Shown: piece after piece, positions 36,460-46,340 of the stretch
Layout of the letters: each line of letters starts with the position of its first letter
Position numbering within the stretch: the stretch's first letter is position 1
Assembly (NCBI GenBank): GCA_902623255.1
Contig: CACNSY010000001.1
Span: 81,463-145,462 of the forward strand
DNA: 64,000 nucleotides
Direction of reading: 5' to 3'
Source: an uncultured Alphaproteobacteria bacterium
GTDB taxonomy: Bacteria > Pseudomonadota > Alphaproteobacteria > HIMB59 > GCA-002718135
The notes under the pieces: generated by a model
Told to the model about the DNA's origin: nothing
The model's input: only the letters and a program-made list of their open reading frames with translations
The model's database searches: none
Made by a program: the position numbers and the translations under genes

Positions 36460-37460
36460 TGGATCAAACTCTAATATTAAATAAAATTCTCGAACAACAA
36501 AATCTGAATATTGAAGAGAGTATGTATATATTCAATAAAATTATGAGTGGAGAATTAGATGATATTAAAATTACATCAATACTAATTGGTTTAAAGTTAA
36601 AAGGTGAAACAAAAGAAGAGATTATAGGTGCAGCCAAAGTAATGAGAGAGAAATCTCTAAAAATAAACTCTCCAGAAAATACAATTGATACTTGTGGCAC
36701 TGGTGGAGATATGAAAGACACATTAAACATATCAACAAGTGCAGCAATAGTTGCTGCAAGCGCTGGCGTTACTATAGCAAAGCATGGTAACCGTTCGGTT
36801 AGCTCAAAATCAGGTTCTGCAGATATGCTAGAAAAAATAGGTTATAAGATTACAAATAATGTAGAAGATTTAGAAAACTCATTATCAAATAAAAATTTTT
36901 GCTTTTTATTTGCTCAAAATCATCATTCTGCCATGAAGAATGTAATTAATGTTCGTAAGAATTTAGCTACACGTACAATTTTTAATTTATTAGGCCCTCT
37001 TACAAATCCTGCTAAAGCAAGTAAACAGCTTCTAGGTGTCTATTCAAGAGATTTAGTTTCTATGCATTGTAATTGCTTAAAAGAACTAGGTTCTGAAAAA
37101 GCTATGGTTGTTCACGGATTGGATGGTTTAGATGAAATAAGTTTATCAGATAATACACTAATAAATGAATTGAAAGATAATAAAGTTCTGGAATATAGTT
37201 TTGATCCAAGAGACTATGGTTATGATTTAATTAAATTAGAAGATATAAAAGGTGGAGATCCAGAATATAATGCAAGTTGTTTTAATAAAATGATTAATGG
37301 TGATTATAGAGAATTTCAAATGATTGTAGAAATAAATGCAGGAGCAGCAATATATTTATCGAATTTAAGAAATAATCTAAAAGATAGTTTTGATTTAGCA
37401 AAAAAAACAATTGAGGAAGGAGTTACAAAAAATTTTGTAAACTCACTAATTAATGAGTAA
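36459..37460 (+). CDS. trpD: Anthranilate phosphoribosyltransferase
   Basis: Joins anthranilate to PRPP (333 aa). The PRPP/Mg loops are intact: DTCGTGGDMKDTLNIST, KHGNRSVSSKSGSADMLE, and the FLFAQNHHSAMKNV anthranilate site with RTIFNLLGPLTNPA. It overlaps trpG by one base and trpC by 8 bases. The second half of the pathway (trpF, trpB, trpA) is not in the window and in alphaproteobacteria is usually a separate cluster. Confidence 0.98.
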   Translation: MDQTLILNKILEQQNLNIEESMYIFNKIMSGELDDIKITSILIGLKLKGETKEEIIGAAKVMREKSLKINSPENTIDTCGTGGDMKDTLNISTSAAIVAASAGVTIAKHGNRSVSSKSGSADMLEKIGYKITNNVEDLENSLSNKNFCFLFAQNHHSAMKNVINVRKNLATRTIFNLLGPLTNPAKASKQLLGVYSRDLVSMHCNCLKELGSEKAMVVHGLDGLDEISLSDNTLINELKDNKVLEYSFDPRDYGYDLIKLEDIKGGDPEYNASCFNKMINGDYREFQMIVEINAGAAIYLSNLRNNLKDSFDLAKKTIEEGVTKNFVNSLINE

Positions 37461-38253
37461 TATACTTCAAAAAATTTGTGAAGATAAATCTAAAGAACTA
37501 GAAGAAACAAAAAAAAGATGTTCTTTTAAAACATTAGAAAAATTAATTTCCTCAAAATTAGATAAACGTGAATTTAAAGAAAAATTACTTTCAGCTCAAA
37601 AAAATAAAAAAAATTTTATAATTGGTGAAGTAAAAAAACAAAGTCCAAGTGCAGGTGAAATAATTTCAGATTATAAACCAGAAGACATTGCTATTTTATA
37701 TGAAAGATCAGGTGTCGGAGCATTATCGATTTTAACAGAAAGTAAATATTTTTTAGGAAATATTGATCATTTATCTCTCACTAAAAAGAGTACAAATTTA
37801 CCAATCTTAAGAAAAGATTTTATTATTGATAAATATCAAATTTTAGAAAGTAAGATTTATCAAGCAGACTGTATATTGTTAATTTTATCAATATTATCAG
37901 ATGATCAGGCAATAGAATTTATAAATTATGCAAATGAATTAAAATTAGATTGTATTATAGAGGTTCATGATGAAAACGAACTGAAAAGAGCAATCAAATT
38001 AGACTACCCTGTTATCGGAATTAATAATAGAAACCTTAAAAGTCTTGAAATTAATTTAAATAATTCAATAAATCTGAATCAAAATTTAACAAATGATTAT
38101 ATTTTAATTGCAGAGAGTGGAATTAAAACTTCTGATGATATAAAAAAATTTAATTCAACAGGAATATATAATTTTTTAATTGGAGAAAGTTTGTTAAAAT
38201 CTAACGATAAAGAAAAGAAAATTGGAGAATTACTTTTAAATGAGTCATATTAA
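37453..38253 (+). CDS. trpC: Indole-3-glycerol-phosphate synthase
   Basis: Ring-closing step of tryptophan synthesis (266 aa, TIM barrel, not fused to TrpF). Motifs: GEVKKQSPSAGEI (catalytic Lys), LSILTESKYFLG, LRKDFIIDKYQILE, DCIIEVHDENEL, GINNRNLKSLEI and IAESGIKTSDDI, ending in FLIGESLL. It overlaps trpD by 8 bases and moaC by 14 bases, so it sits in a tightly coupled operon. Confidence 0.97.
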   Translation: MSNILQKICEDKSKELEETKKRCSFKTLEKLISSKLDKREFKEKLLSAQKNKKNFIIGEVKKQSPSAGEIISDYKPEDIAILYERSGVGALSILTESKYFLGNIDHLSLTKKSTNLPILRKDFIIDKYQILESKIYQADCILLILSILSDDQAIEFINYANELKLDCIIEVHDENELKRAIKLDYPVIGINNRNLKSLEINLNNSINLNQNLTNDYILIAESGIKTSDDIKKFNSTGIYNFLIGESLLKSNDKEKKIGELLLNESY

Positions 38254-38695
38254 TAAAAAAGGAAATCCTTATATAATTGACGTATCAAATAAAAATGTCA
38301 CAGAAAGAGTAGCAGTTGCCTTGGGTGAAATTAAATTTGATAAAGAGACATATAAAAAAATAAAATCATTTGAAACTAAAAAGGGGAACCTTGAAAAAAC
38401 TGCTATTATTGGTGGTATTATGGGGGCAAAAGAAACTTCAAGATTGATACCTCTTTGTCATAATATTCCAATCAATCACATAAATATTGAGGTTATAAAA
38501 AATGATAAAAAATTAAGTCTTATTGTCAAAAGTACAGTTAAAACAAACGCAAATACTGGTGTGGAAATGGAGGCATTAACCGCCGTTACAATTAGCTGTC
38601 TTACAATTTATGATATGTGTAAGTACTTAAATAAAAAAATTAAAATACAAAATATACATCTATTGTCAAAAACAGGTGGTAAATCTAATATTTAA
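38240..38695 (+). CDS. moaC: Cyclic pyranopterin monophosphate synthase MoaC
   Basis: Second enzyme of molybdopterin synthesis, rearranging the MoaA product to cPMP (151 aa). Landmarks: IDVSNKNVTERVA, TAIIGGIMGAKETSRLIPLCHNI, then TGVEMEALTAVTISCLTIYDMCK and the tail LLSKTGGKS, with the LCH and GVEMEAL motifs intact. It follows trpC with a 14-base overlap. In many alphaproteobacteria moeA lies between moaC and lexA; it is missing here, and no other cofactor gene is in the window. Confidence 0.95.
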   Translation: MSHINKKGNPYIIDVSNKNVTERVAVALGEIKFDKETYKKIKSFETKKGNLEKTAIIGGIMGAKETSRLIPLCHNIPINHINIEVIKNDKKLSLIVKSTVKTNANTGVEMEALTAVTISCLTIYDMCKYLNKKIKIQNIHLLSKTGGKSNI

Positions 38696-38724
38696 ATAAC
38701 TGAAAAATATAGATTTTTATATTT

Positions 38725-38759
38725 GTTCTTGTTTTGATCTTTAAGAACATATATAGAAC
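38725..38759 (+). promoter_or_regulatory. SOS operator(s) for lexA
   Basis: GAAC-N7-GAAC at 38745-38759 is, on the other strand, an exact GTTC-N7-GTTC, the known alphaproteobacterial LexA box. It ends 4 bases before the lexA ATG at 38764. A second near-match, GTTC-N7-GATC, lies at 38725-38739, just upstream. Both are in the 68-base gap between moaC and lexA, so they should allow LexA to repress its own gene. The position close to the start codon is what an autorepressor would use. Confidence 0.82.
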
Positions 38760-38763
38760 GATA

Positions 38764-39390
38764 ATGCTTACAAAAAAACAAAAGGAGTTATACGATTATT
38801 TAAAAAATTACATTTCAAGTAATGAAATCTCCCCTTCTTTTGAGGAAATGAAAAGTGCAGTTAATCTGAAATCAAAGTCAGGTATTCATAGATTAATAAC
38901 AAGTCTAGAAGAAAGAGGTTTTATTAAAAGATTAAAGCACAAAGCAAGAGCAATGGAAATTATTAATAAAGATAATATTGATAATGAAAATTCTTTGTCG
39001 AATAGCATTAATATCCCATTAGTTGGTGCAATAGCTGCAGGTGAAGCAATAGAAGCTATTGAAAATGCTGATGAATTTGTTTCAGTGCCCTCTTCAATGA
39101 CATCACCAAATGCTAAATATTTTGGATTAAAAGTAAAAGGTCTATCTATGATAGATAAAGGAATATTTGACGGTGATATTGCTGTTATTAAAAAGACAAA
39201 TAATGTTGAAAATGGAAAAATTGCAGCTGTTATTACACAAGATAACGAGGTTACTCTAAAAACTATTAAATTTGATCGAAACAAGGTCTTGTTAATTCCT
39301 GCTAATCAAAGTTTTCACACAAAGGAATATAAAGCAGGTGAAATCCAAGTCCAAGGGACTTTATCTGGTATTATAAGAAAATATAATTAA
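38764..39390 (+). CDS. lexA: LexA repressor
   Basis: SOS regulator (208 aa from the ATG at 38764; an upstream in-frame start at 38734 would overlap the operators and adds non-family residues). N-terminal winged helix-turn-helix: LTKKQKELYDYLKNYI and SFEEMKSAVNLKSKSGIHRL. Self-cleavage site Ala92-Gly93 (GAIAAGEA), nucleophile Ser128 (VKGLSMIDKGIFDGD) and Lys166 (EVTLKTI) are intact, so RecA-stimulated cleavage should work. It has its own operators upstream. comEC, often next in relatives, is absent; gltX follows after 20 bases. Confidence 0.96.
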   Translation: MLTKKQKELYDYLKNYISSNEISPSFEEMKSAVNLKSKSGIHRLITSLEERGFIKRLKHKARAMEIINKDNIDNENSLSNSINIPLVGAIAAGEAIEAIENADEFVSVPSSMTSPNAKYFGLKVKGLSMIDKGIFDGDIAVIKKTNNVENGKIAAVITQDNEVTLKTIKFDRNKVLLIPANQSFHTKEYKAGEIQVQGTLSGIIRKYN

Positions 39391-39410
39391 TAGTTTATCT
39401 TAATATTAAG

Positions 39411-40811
39411 ATGACTATGTTAAAAACACGATTTGCACCCTCTCCTACTGGCAATCTACATCTTGGAGGTGCTAGAACCGCTTTAATTAATTATATTGTA
39501 AGTAAGAAATCAGCATCATCTAAATTTTACTTAAGAATTGAAGATACGGATCATGAAAGATCAAAACAAGAATACACAGATAACATAACTAATTCTTTAA
39601 AATGGCTTGGACTTATTTGGGATGAGGAAATTCAAGTTCAGTCTAAAAGATTATCAAGACATCAAGAAATTGCTAGAGAATTACTTCAAAAAAAACAAGC
39701 TTTTAAATGTGTATGCTCTGAAGATAAAATAGCTAGCCAAAGAAAGTTAATTAAAGAAAATAAAAATTATTCTAAAAAAATATGTACTGAATGTAAAAAT
39801 GATAATGAAATTCAAAATAGAAATGAAGGTTTTGTAGTTAGATTAAATGTACCAGATGAAGGCAATTTAAAAATTAAAGATACAATTCAAGGAGACGTTA
39901 CAGTAGCAAATTTGGAGTTAGATGATTTTATTTTACTAAGAAAAGATCAATCACCAACGTATATGTTATCTGTAGTAGTGGATGATCATGATTTAGGAGT
40001 CAATTATATTATTAGAGGTGACGATCATTTTATTAATACTTTTAGACAATATTACATATATAAATTTATGAATTGGGATGTACCTCAATATGCTCATATT
40101 CCTCTTATTCATGGAGAAGATGGAACAAAATTATCAAAAAGACATGGTGCAGTTAATATTTTAGATTTGAAAAATAATGGATATTTAAAAGAAGCTATTA
40201 TTAATAACCTTATACTTTTAGGTTGGTCAAATAACCAAGAGAAATCAGAAACTATTGAATTAGAGGAAATAATTGAAAATTTTGAAATATCAAATTTATC
40301 TAAATCATCTAGTATATTTAGCTTTGATAAATTAGATTTTTTTAATAATTTTTATTTAAGAAAAGAAAACGGAATAGAAAAATTCATAAACTTTTGTGAA
40401 AAAGATGTTGAATTAAATAAATATCTACAAAAAGATGAGACAAAAATGAAAAATATTTTTAATGTTTATAAAAAAGATATTAAAAAACTAAGTGATTTGA
40501 ATAATTCAATTAAAGTTTATTTTGATGAAAATTATAAAATAAATAAGACAGAAAAACTGACCTCAGAATTTGGTAGTATTTTTAAAGAATTTTTAAATTT
40601 AATTGGAGAAATAAATGATTGGAATAGAGATAATATTCAAAATGTCATTAATGATTTTTTAAGGAACAATAAAATTAAATTCCCTGTTTTGGGTAAACCA
40701 ATAAGATTTTTACTAATAAATTCCTATCAAGGGCCTTCAATTTCTGATATTTTTATAATATTAGGTAAAAAAGATACTATTGATCGATTAAATCAATATA
40801 GAGATAATTAA
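39411..40811 (+). CDS. gltX: Glutamyl-tRNA synthetase
   Basis: Class I synthetase (466 aa). The HIGH motif appears as [16 protein letters not shown] and the KMSKS motif as [18 protein letters not shown] and [12 protein letters not shown] are further landmarks. With GatCAB at the start of the window, a non-discriminating GltX could also charge tRNA(Gln) for transamidation; the sequence does not settle which tRNAs this one uses. A second ATG two codons in (39417) is an alternative start. It lies 2 bases from gltA, an order typical of alphaproteobacteria. Confidence 0.96.
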   Translation: MTMLKTRFAPSPTGNLHLGGARTALINYIVSKKSASSKFYLRIEDTDHERSKQEYTDNITNSLKWLGLIWDEEIQVQSKRLSRHQEIARELLQKKQAFKCVCSEDKIASQRKLIKENKNYSKKICTECKNDNEIQNRNEGFVVRLNVPDEGNLKIKDTIQGDVTVANLELDDFILLRKDQSPTYMLSVVVDDHDLGVNYIIRGDDHFINTFRQYYIYKFMNWDVPQYAHIPLIHGEDGTKLSKRHGAVNILDLKNNGYLKEAIINNLILLGWSNNQEKSETIELEEIIENFEISNLSKSSSIFSFDKLDFFNNFYLRKENGIEKFINFCEKDVELNKYLQKDETKMKNIFNVYKKDIKKLSDLNNSIKVYFDENYKINKTEKLTSEFGSIFKEFLNLIGEINDWNRDNIQNVINDFLRNNKIKFPVLGKPIRFLLINSYQGPSISDIFIILGKKDTIDRLNQYRDN

Positions 40812-40813
40812 AT

Positions 40814-42172
40814 ATGGCTGATTACGAAGATAAAAAAGTTAACAATAAACAGTTTACCCTTTTTAACAATGAGAGTGGTAAATCCTATCAATTACCTCTT
40901 ATAGAAAGTAAAGATGGTCCAAATGTTTTGGATATTCGTAAACTTTATCAAGAAACAGGTTTATTTACTTTTGATCCAGGTTTTACTTCAACTGCATCAT
41001 GTGAATCAGGAATAACTTACATAGATGGTGAAAAAGGAATTTTACGTCATAGGGGATATGATATTCATGATTTAGCCTCAAAAAGTGAATTTCTTGAAGT
41101 TTGTTATCTTTTATTGCACGGTGAATTACCGTCCCCTGAAGACAAACAAAAATTTAAAGATGTAATAACCAATCATACAATGTTGCATGAGCAACTAGTA
41201 AATTTATACAGAGGTTTTCGAAGAGATGCGCACCCTATGGCAATTATGGTAGGTGTTGTTGGTGCTCTTTCAGCCTTTTATCATGACAGTACTGATTTTT
41301 CAGACATTAATCAAAGAATGATTGCCTGTCATAGATTAATAGCAAAAATTCCAACAATAGGTGCAATGGCTTATAAATATTCCATTGGTCAACCATTTGT
41401 TTATCCGAGAAATGATCTTTCTTATGCTGAAAATTTTTTATACATGACATTTTCTGTGCCATCAGAAGATTACAAGGTGAGCCCAAAAATTGTTCGAGCA
41501 ATGGATAGATTTTTTACATTACATGCTGATCATGAACAAAATGCATCCACTTCAACAGTAAGATTGGCAGGCTCCTCTGGTGCAAATCCTTTTGCTTGTA
41601 TTGCTGCTGGTATTGCATCTTTATGGGGACCAGCTCATGGTGGAGCTAATGAAGCAGTAATTAAAATGTTAGAAGAGATTGGGGATGTATCAAACATACA
41701 AAAATTTATAGATAAAGCTAAAGATAAAAATGACTCTTTTAGATTAATGGGTTTTGGTCATAGAGTTTATAAAAACTATGATCCAAGAGCCACTGTGATG
41801 AAAGAAAGTGCGCATGAGGTGTTAGAAGAGTTAAATATGCAAGATGATCCATTGCTTAAAATTGCAATTGAATTAGAAAAAATAGCTCTGAAAGATGAAT
41901 ATTTTATTAGTAAAAAACTATTTCCAAATGTAGATTTCTATTCAGGTATAATTCTAAAAGCATTAGGTTTCCCTACAAGCATGTTTACAGTGTTATTTGC
42001 AATAGGAAGAACTGTAGGATGGATATCACAATGGAAAGAAATGATAGAAGATCCTATTAATAAAATTGGCAGACCTCGTCAATTATACACTGGTTATAAA
42101 GCTAGACCTTATCAAGTTGAATCTTCTAGAGAGAAAAAATCAATTTTTAATTGGCTTTGGAAGAAGGATTAA
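40814..42172 (+). CDS. gltA: Citrate synthase (type II)
   Basis: Condenses acetyl-CoA and oxaloacetate (452 aa, slightly longer than the usual about 430, the difference lying at both ends). Catalytic His in [12 protein letters not shown], substrate His in [14 protein letters not shown], Asp in FPNVDFYSG, and the CoA-site segment [10 protein letters not shown] are visible. The N-terminal part has the type II (allosteric hexamer) layout. The 3' end overlaps the stop of lpxB on the other strand by 26 bases, so no terminator fits between them. Confidence 0.97.
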   Translation: MADYEDKKVNNKQFTLFNNESGKSYQLPLIESKDGPNVLDIRKLYQETGLFTFDPGFTSTASCESGITYIDGEKGILRHRGYDIHDLASKSEFLEVCYLLLHGELPSPEDKQKFKDVITNHTMLHEQLVNLYRGFRRDAHPMAIMVGVVGALSAFYHDSTDFSDINQRMIACHRLIAKIPTIGAMAYKYSIGQPFVYPRNDLSYAENFLYMTFSVPSEDYKVSPKIVRAMDRFFTLHADHEQNASTSTVRLAGSSGANPFACIAAGIASLWGPAHGGANEAVIKMLEEIGDVSNIQKFIDKAKDKNDSFRLMGFGHRVYKNYDPRATVMKESAHEVLEELNMQDDPLLKIAIELEKIALKDEYFISKKLFPNVDFYSGIILKALGFPTSMFTVLFAIGRTVGWISQWKEMIEDPINKIGRPRQLYTGYKARPYQVESSREKKSIFNWLWKKD

Positions 42173-43274
42173 GTAACTTATTTAAACGACTAACACTCAC
42201 ATCATAAGGACTAAAATCATTAACAATTTCTTTAAGATGCATATTAATTGAGTTAATTTGAGTTTCTTGTTTTTTTCTATCATTAAATAAATTTAGAAAA
42301 ATATTTAATAACTTTTTTTCATTTAAATTTGAATTAACAACTTCTGGAATAATCATTTGGTTACTTATAATATTTATAAGATTTGCATATTTCACTTTTA
42401 CAAAAGGCTTGATTAAAATTTCTGTGAAATAATTAAGTTTATAGATTACTATTTGAGGAATATTCCTTTTGGCAATTTCTAAAGAGGCGGTGCCTGAGCA
42501 AGTTATACTTATGTAAACATCTTGATAATATTCATCAAATTTACTCATATCAGTTGAGATTATAGTCTCAGTTTTCCATTGCCTAATATTTTCTTTAATT
42601 AAAGAAGCAAGATGAGGCAAAGTTGGAATAAATATTTTATAATTTAGATTATTCTTAGATATATATTTTTCAATATAACTGAAATATTTCATAAGTTTCA
42701 ATACTTCATTTTGTCTACTGCCTGGTAAAAAAGAGAGGTACTTATATTTACCTTTATTCTCTCTTTTTTTTATATGAAAAATTGGATGCCCAATAAAAGT
42801 TTTATTTAGATTATCAAAATTAAAATATTTTTTTTCAAAATTAAACAATAGAAAAATTTCATCAAAAATATTTGCAAATTTCTTTGCCCTATATGATCTC
42901 CAAGCCCAAACTGTTGGAGCAACTACATGTATTATTTTATTCTTATAATTTGATTTTCTTAATTGTTTTACAAGGTTATAATTAAAATCTGGTGAGTCTA
43001 TAGTTAAAACTAAATCATAATCATTTTTAATAATATAATTTTTTAATTTTCTTATCATTTTTAAATATTTTGAAATTGAAAGTATTATTTCAAAAAGCCC
43101 TATAGATTTAAATTCTGATAAATCATAAATTTTATTAGAGATATATTTTTCGGATTGTTTGCCACAAACCCCATCAAATTGATATTTATCTATATTCATT
43201 CTTGATAAAATATTTGAGCAAATATTTTCACCAGATTGTTCTGTACAACAAACAAAAATTTTTATTTTTTTCAA
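42147..43274 (-). CDS. lpxB: Lipid-A-disaccharide synthase
   Basis: GT19 glycosyltransferase joining UDP-diacylglucosamine and lipid X (375 aa). Landmarks: [70 protein letters not shown] and [23 protein letters not shown]. The start is a TTG inside a TTGA overlap with the lpxI stop, a rare but consistent pattern here. It is the last gene of the minus-strand envelope cluster and its end overlaps gltA. Confidence 0.95.
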   Translation of the reverse strand: MKKIKIFVCCTEQSGENICSNILSRMNIDKYQFDGVCGKQSEKYISNKIYDLSEFKSIGLFEIILSISKYLKMIRKLKNYIIKNDYDLVLTIDSPDFNYNLVKQLRKSNYKNKIIHVVAPTVWAWRSYRAKKFANIFDEIFLLFNFEKKYFNFDNLNKTFIGHPIFHIKKRENKGKYKYLSFLPGSRQNEVLKLMKYFSYIEKYISKNNLNYKIFIPTLPHLASLIKENIRQWKTETIISTDMSKFDEYYQDVYISITCSGTASLEIAKRNIPQIVIYKLNYFTEILIKPFVKVKYANLINIISNQMIIPEVVNSNLNEKKLLNIFLNLFNDRKKQETQINSINMHLKEIVNDFSPYDVSVSRLNKLLNPSSKAN

Positions 43275-44083
43275 TTTAGATCGACTGATGAGATAAATAA
43301 ATTATTTTGACTAGCATAATCAATAATTTTTTTCTTATCCAAAATTAAACACTTATTTTTTTGCAAAAATACACCTTCATAATTATATTTTTTTAAATTT
43401 TTCATTGTATCTAAGCCAATTAAAGGAATATCAATTAGATTACTTTGGTTTTGTTTTGAAAATTTAAACAGTACACCATTATCATCTTTTCTTTTATATT
43501 CTTTACATCTTTTTAACAATTCATCTGTACCTTCTATAGCTTCTAATCCCAAAACTAATTGATTTTGAATTATCATAGCCTGACCCACATCTAATTTCTT
43601 ATAAATATGATATATTGATTTCGCTTTTTTTAAATTTAGAATTGCATTTTTAGTAGGCTTGATTTTTGTTAAATTTATTTCAGTTGAAAATAATTCCTTA
43701 CAATACTTGGTCCAATTAAAAAAAATATATCCTTTAGTTTCAAAATATTTTTTCAAGCTCATTAAAAGATTATTGTCACCTTTTTTTTCTAATAAAAGAT
43801 TTTTAGCAAGTAACAATGTTGGCAAATCAAAACCTAAATCTTTAATACCAGGTCTTTTTATACTTCCTGCAAATATTATATGTTTTATTTTATTTGAATC
43901 TAATACTTTAAAGATTTTTTTTACTGATAAGATATCTAAATCTACAACATGATGGTTATTATAAAATTTATTATTTTTATTATTTAAAGATAAAAATGTA
44001 ACATCGTAATTTTTACTTAATAGTGATTTACCAATATATAGAGGCAAATTACCATCCCCAGCAATTATTCCTATTTTAGTCAT
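43271..44083 (-). CDS. lpxI: UDP-2,3-diacylglucosamine pyrophosphatase LpxI
   Basis: LpxI (DUF1009) produces lipid X by hydrolysing UDP-2,3-diacylglucosamine, replacing LpxH in alphaproteobacteria (270 aa from the ATG at 44083; a TTG two codons upstream is possible). Landmarks: IGIIAGDGNLPLYIGKSL, the IKHIIFAGSIKRPGIKDLG stretch (beginning about residue 70), GDNNLLMSL, DVGQAMIIQNQLVLGLEAIEGTDELLKRC and a DIPLIGLDTMKNL tail. It lies between lpxA and lpxB, overlapping both, in the conserved lpx order. Confidence 0.93.
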   Translation of the reverse strand: MTKIGIIAGDGNLPLYIGKSLLSKNYDVTFLSLNNKNNKFYNNHHVVDLDILSVKKIFKVLDSNKIKHIIFAGSIKRPGIKDLGFDLPTLLLAKNLLLEKKGDNNLLMSLKKYFETKGYIFFNWTKYCKELFSTEINLTKIKPTKNAILNLKKAKSIYHIYKKLDVGQAMIIQNQLVLGLEAIEGTDELLKRCKEYKRKDDNGVLFKFSKQNQSNLIDIPLIGLDTMKNLKKYNYEGVFLQKNKCLILDKKKIIDYASQNNLFISSVDLN

Positions 44084-44861
44084 TTTCAAAAGTGGTAATA
44101 CCTCTTTTTGAATTTGAGTTCAGAAATTCAATTACTTCCTTAATTTCTAAAATTTCAGAACTTTCAACAAAATTATTTTTAATATTATTTTCAATTGTAT
44201 CATTTTTATCAAAAATTATATTTATAAGATGTTTAATTTCATTAATTGCATTAGATGTTAAACCTTTTCTTTTTAAACCAATGAGGTTTATGCTTTTCAA
44301 ATTTTGTCTTATTCCTGTATACAAACCATATGGAATGATATCTTTCTCAACACCGCTCATACCACCAATCATTGCAAATTTTCCTATTCTAACAAATTGA
44401 TGAATTGCTGAATTACCTCCTAAAATTGCATTATGATCAATTTCTACATGTCCTGCAAGAGTCGCATTATTGGCTAAAATAACATTTGATTTAATAATAC
44501 AATCATGTGCTACATGAGAACCCACCATAAATAAGCAATTATTTCCTATTATTGTATTTAACCCTCCTCCGGATGTTCCTGGATTTACGGTAACATTTTC
44601 TCTAAATTTATTGTTACTACCAATTTTTAGATACGATTTTTCTTTATTATATTTTAAATCTTGAGGTTCAGAACCAATTGAACAAAATGGATAAAAAGTA
44701 TTACTATTTTCTATAGTTGTATCTCCAACGATAGAAACATGGGAAATTAAATTATTATTTTCTCCAATTTTAACCCCATCCCCAATGATACAGAAAGGGC
44801 CAATATGTGTTGTTTCATGAATTTCTGCATTTTTTGCAATAACAGCTGAAGGATGGATCAT
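44076..44861 (-). CDS. lpxA: UDP-N-acetylglucosamine acyltransferase
   Basis: First enzyme of lipid A synthesis (261 aa). The N-terminal two-thirds is a left-handed beta-helix of hexapeptide repeats (IHPSAVIAKNAEIHETTHIGPFCII and on). Substrate and catalytic features: GTSGGGLNTIIGNNCLFMVGSHVAHDC (catalytic His), GHVEIDHNAILGGNSAIHQFVRIG, GVEKDIIPYGLYTG. The C-terminal helical domain has SINLIGLKRKG. It overlaps lpxI by 8 bases; a 61-base gap separates it from fabZ and holds nothing recognisable. Confidence 0.97.
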   Translation of the reverse strand: MIHPSAVIAKNAEIHETTHIGPFCIIGDGVKIGENNNLISHVSIVGDTTIENSNTFYPFCSIGSEPQDLKYNKEKSYLKIGSNNKFRENVTVNPGTSGGGLNTIIGNNCLFMVGSHVAHDCIIKSNVILANNATLAGHVEIDHNAILGGNSAIHQFVRIGKFAMIGGMSGVEKDIIPYGLYTGIRQNLKSINLIGLKRKGLTSNAINEIKHLINIIFDKNDTIENNIKNNFVESSEILEIKEVIEFLNSNSKRGITTFEND

Positions 44862-44922
44862 ATTGTATAACTCTATTAAATTATGAAAATGTAACTTAAA
44901 ATAAATAATATATTTCTAATTA

Positions 44923-45357
44923 TTACTTATAAGTAATCATAGCAGAAAACTCAGCCTCACTAACTTTAATATTTTCTTTGTAACATGTACCTTCAAATTT
45001 ATAAACATCTCTAACACTATTTAAAAACTTTACGTCAAATGTTACCTTATCATTTGGTAAAATTGGTCTTCTAAATTTTGCTTTATTTACACTCATAAAT
45101 AAAACAGATTTTTCTTTATATTCTCTTAGTTTATATGAAACAACTATGCCTGCCGTTTGAGCCATTGCTTCGACAATTATAACACCTGGTACAATAGGAT
45201 TATTTGGAAAATGACCTTTAAAAAAATATTCATCTTTGGAAAATAGCTTTTCAGATTTACCGTGCTCACCTGGTATTATAATCTCACAGTTATCAACAAA
45301 TAAAAATGGGTCTCTATGTGGTATAAGTTCTTTTATTGTTTCTATGTTTAAATTCAT
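44923..45357 (-). CDS. fabZ: 3-hydroxyacyl-ACP dehydratase FabZ
   Basis: Hot-dog-fold dehydratase of fatty-acid elongation (144 aa). The opening IKELIPHRDPFLFVD, and the active-site stretch FFKGHFPNNPIVPGVIIVEAMAQTAG with catalytic His (GHFP) and Glu (VEAMAQ), are standard. It competes with LpxA/LpxD for 3-hydroxyacyl-ACP and lies between lpxD and lpxA, as in most proteobacteria. Its start overlaps lpxD by 4 bases. Confidence 0.97.
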   Translation of the reverse strand: MNLNIETIKELIPHRDPFLFVDNCEIIIPGEHGKSEKLFSKDEYFFKGHFPNNPIVPGVIIVEAMAQTAGIVVSYKLREYKEKSVLFMSVNKAKFRRPILPNDKVTFDVKFLNSVRDVYKFEGTCYKENIKVSEAEFSAMITYK

Positions 45358-46340
45358 TTTTTTAAACTATTTTTAATTATTTCTTTTTTCCATAATTTAA
45401 TGTTTTTGGCAGGAAAACCAGCAACAATTTCATTATTTGAGATGTTTTTAGTTACCCCACTTTTAGCTGCAATTGTAACATTATCACCTATAATTAAATG
45501 ACCTGATATACCCGCCTGACCTCCTATTTTGACATAGTCTCCAATTCTAGTACTGCCTGCAATCCCTACTTGGGCTGCAATAACGGCATAATTACCAATA
45601 TTAACATTATGAGCTATTTGTACCAAATTATCGATATTTGAAAAATTTCCTATTATAGTTGAATCAAATACAGCTCGGTCAATAGTTGTATTAGATCCTA
45701 TGGATGAATTTTTTCCAATTATTACGTTACCACTATGTATTATTTTTTGTTTAGTTTTCATTTCAAAGCCAAATCCTGTCCCCCCAATTCTTGCACCAGA
45801 TTTTACAATACAATTTTCCATTATAATTGCGTTTGCAATTGAAACATTATCAAGAATAACCACATTTTTATTAATTTTAACATTTGGTCCAATACATGAA
45901 TTAGAACCAATATATACATTTTCATCTAATTCCGTATTTTTATCAATTATAGAAAAAGGATTAATCTGAACATTTTTTTTAATTTTACACTCAGAGTGAA
46001 CATATGAATTCTTAGAAATAATACCATTTGAATTTATATATTCGTCATTAAATAAATTACTAATTAGAGCTAATGCTAAATATGGATCCTTAACAATTAT
46101 TGGTTCAGAATTTTTTGGAAGATATTCTAAATATCTATCTTCAATTAAACAGGCTTTAGCTTTACTTTTCTTTAAATCATTAATATATTTTATATTTGAA
46201 AAAAAAGACAAATCATTCTTATTTGAATTTGAAAGGGTTTTAATACTTGAGAAATTTTCATTATCACTAATATTTGATTTAGCAAATATTGAATTTTTTT
46301 CTAATATTTTTTTAATTTCGATATATTTAATTGTTTTCAA
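45354..46340 (-). CDS. lpxD: UDP-3-O-acylglucosamine N-acyltransferase
   Basis: Third step of lipid A synthesis (328 aa). An N-terminal uridine-binding domain (up to about residue 100) leads into a left-handed beta-helix with many hexapeptide repeats (VHSECKIKKNVQINPFSII, VYIGSNSCIGPNV). The catalytic His is in NLVQIAHNVNIG, preceded by GSNTTIDRAVFDST, and GGQAGISGHLIIGDNV follows. The start is TTG and overlaps ompH by 14 bases. No other plausible start was seen near the domain boundary. Confidence 0.96.
   Translation of the reverse strand: MKTIKYIEIKKILEKNSIFAKSNISDNENFSSIKTLSNSNKNDLSFFSNIKYINDLKKSKAKACLIEDRYLEYLPKNSEPIIVKDPYLALALISNLFNDEYINSNGIISKNSYVHSECKIKKNVQINPFSIIDKNTELDENVYIGSNSCIGPNVKINKNVVILDNVSIANAIIMENCIVKSGARIGGTGFGFEMKTKQKIIHSGNVIIGKNSSIGSNTTIDRAVFDSTIIGNFSNIDNLVQIAHNVNIGNYAVIAAQVGIAGSTRIGDYVKIGGQAGISGHLIIGDNVTIAAKSGVTKNISNNEIVAGFPAKNIKLWKKEIIKNSLKK

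Noticed and set aside
44923..44936. Perfect palindrome TTACTTATAAGTAA
   Set aside because: It is made by the last codons and stop of fabZ (Tyr-Lys-stop) and has no loop; likely coincidence.
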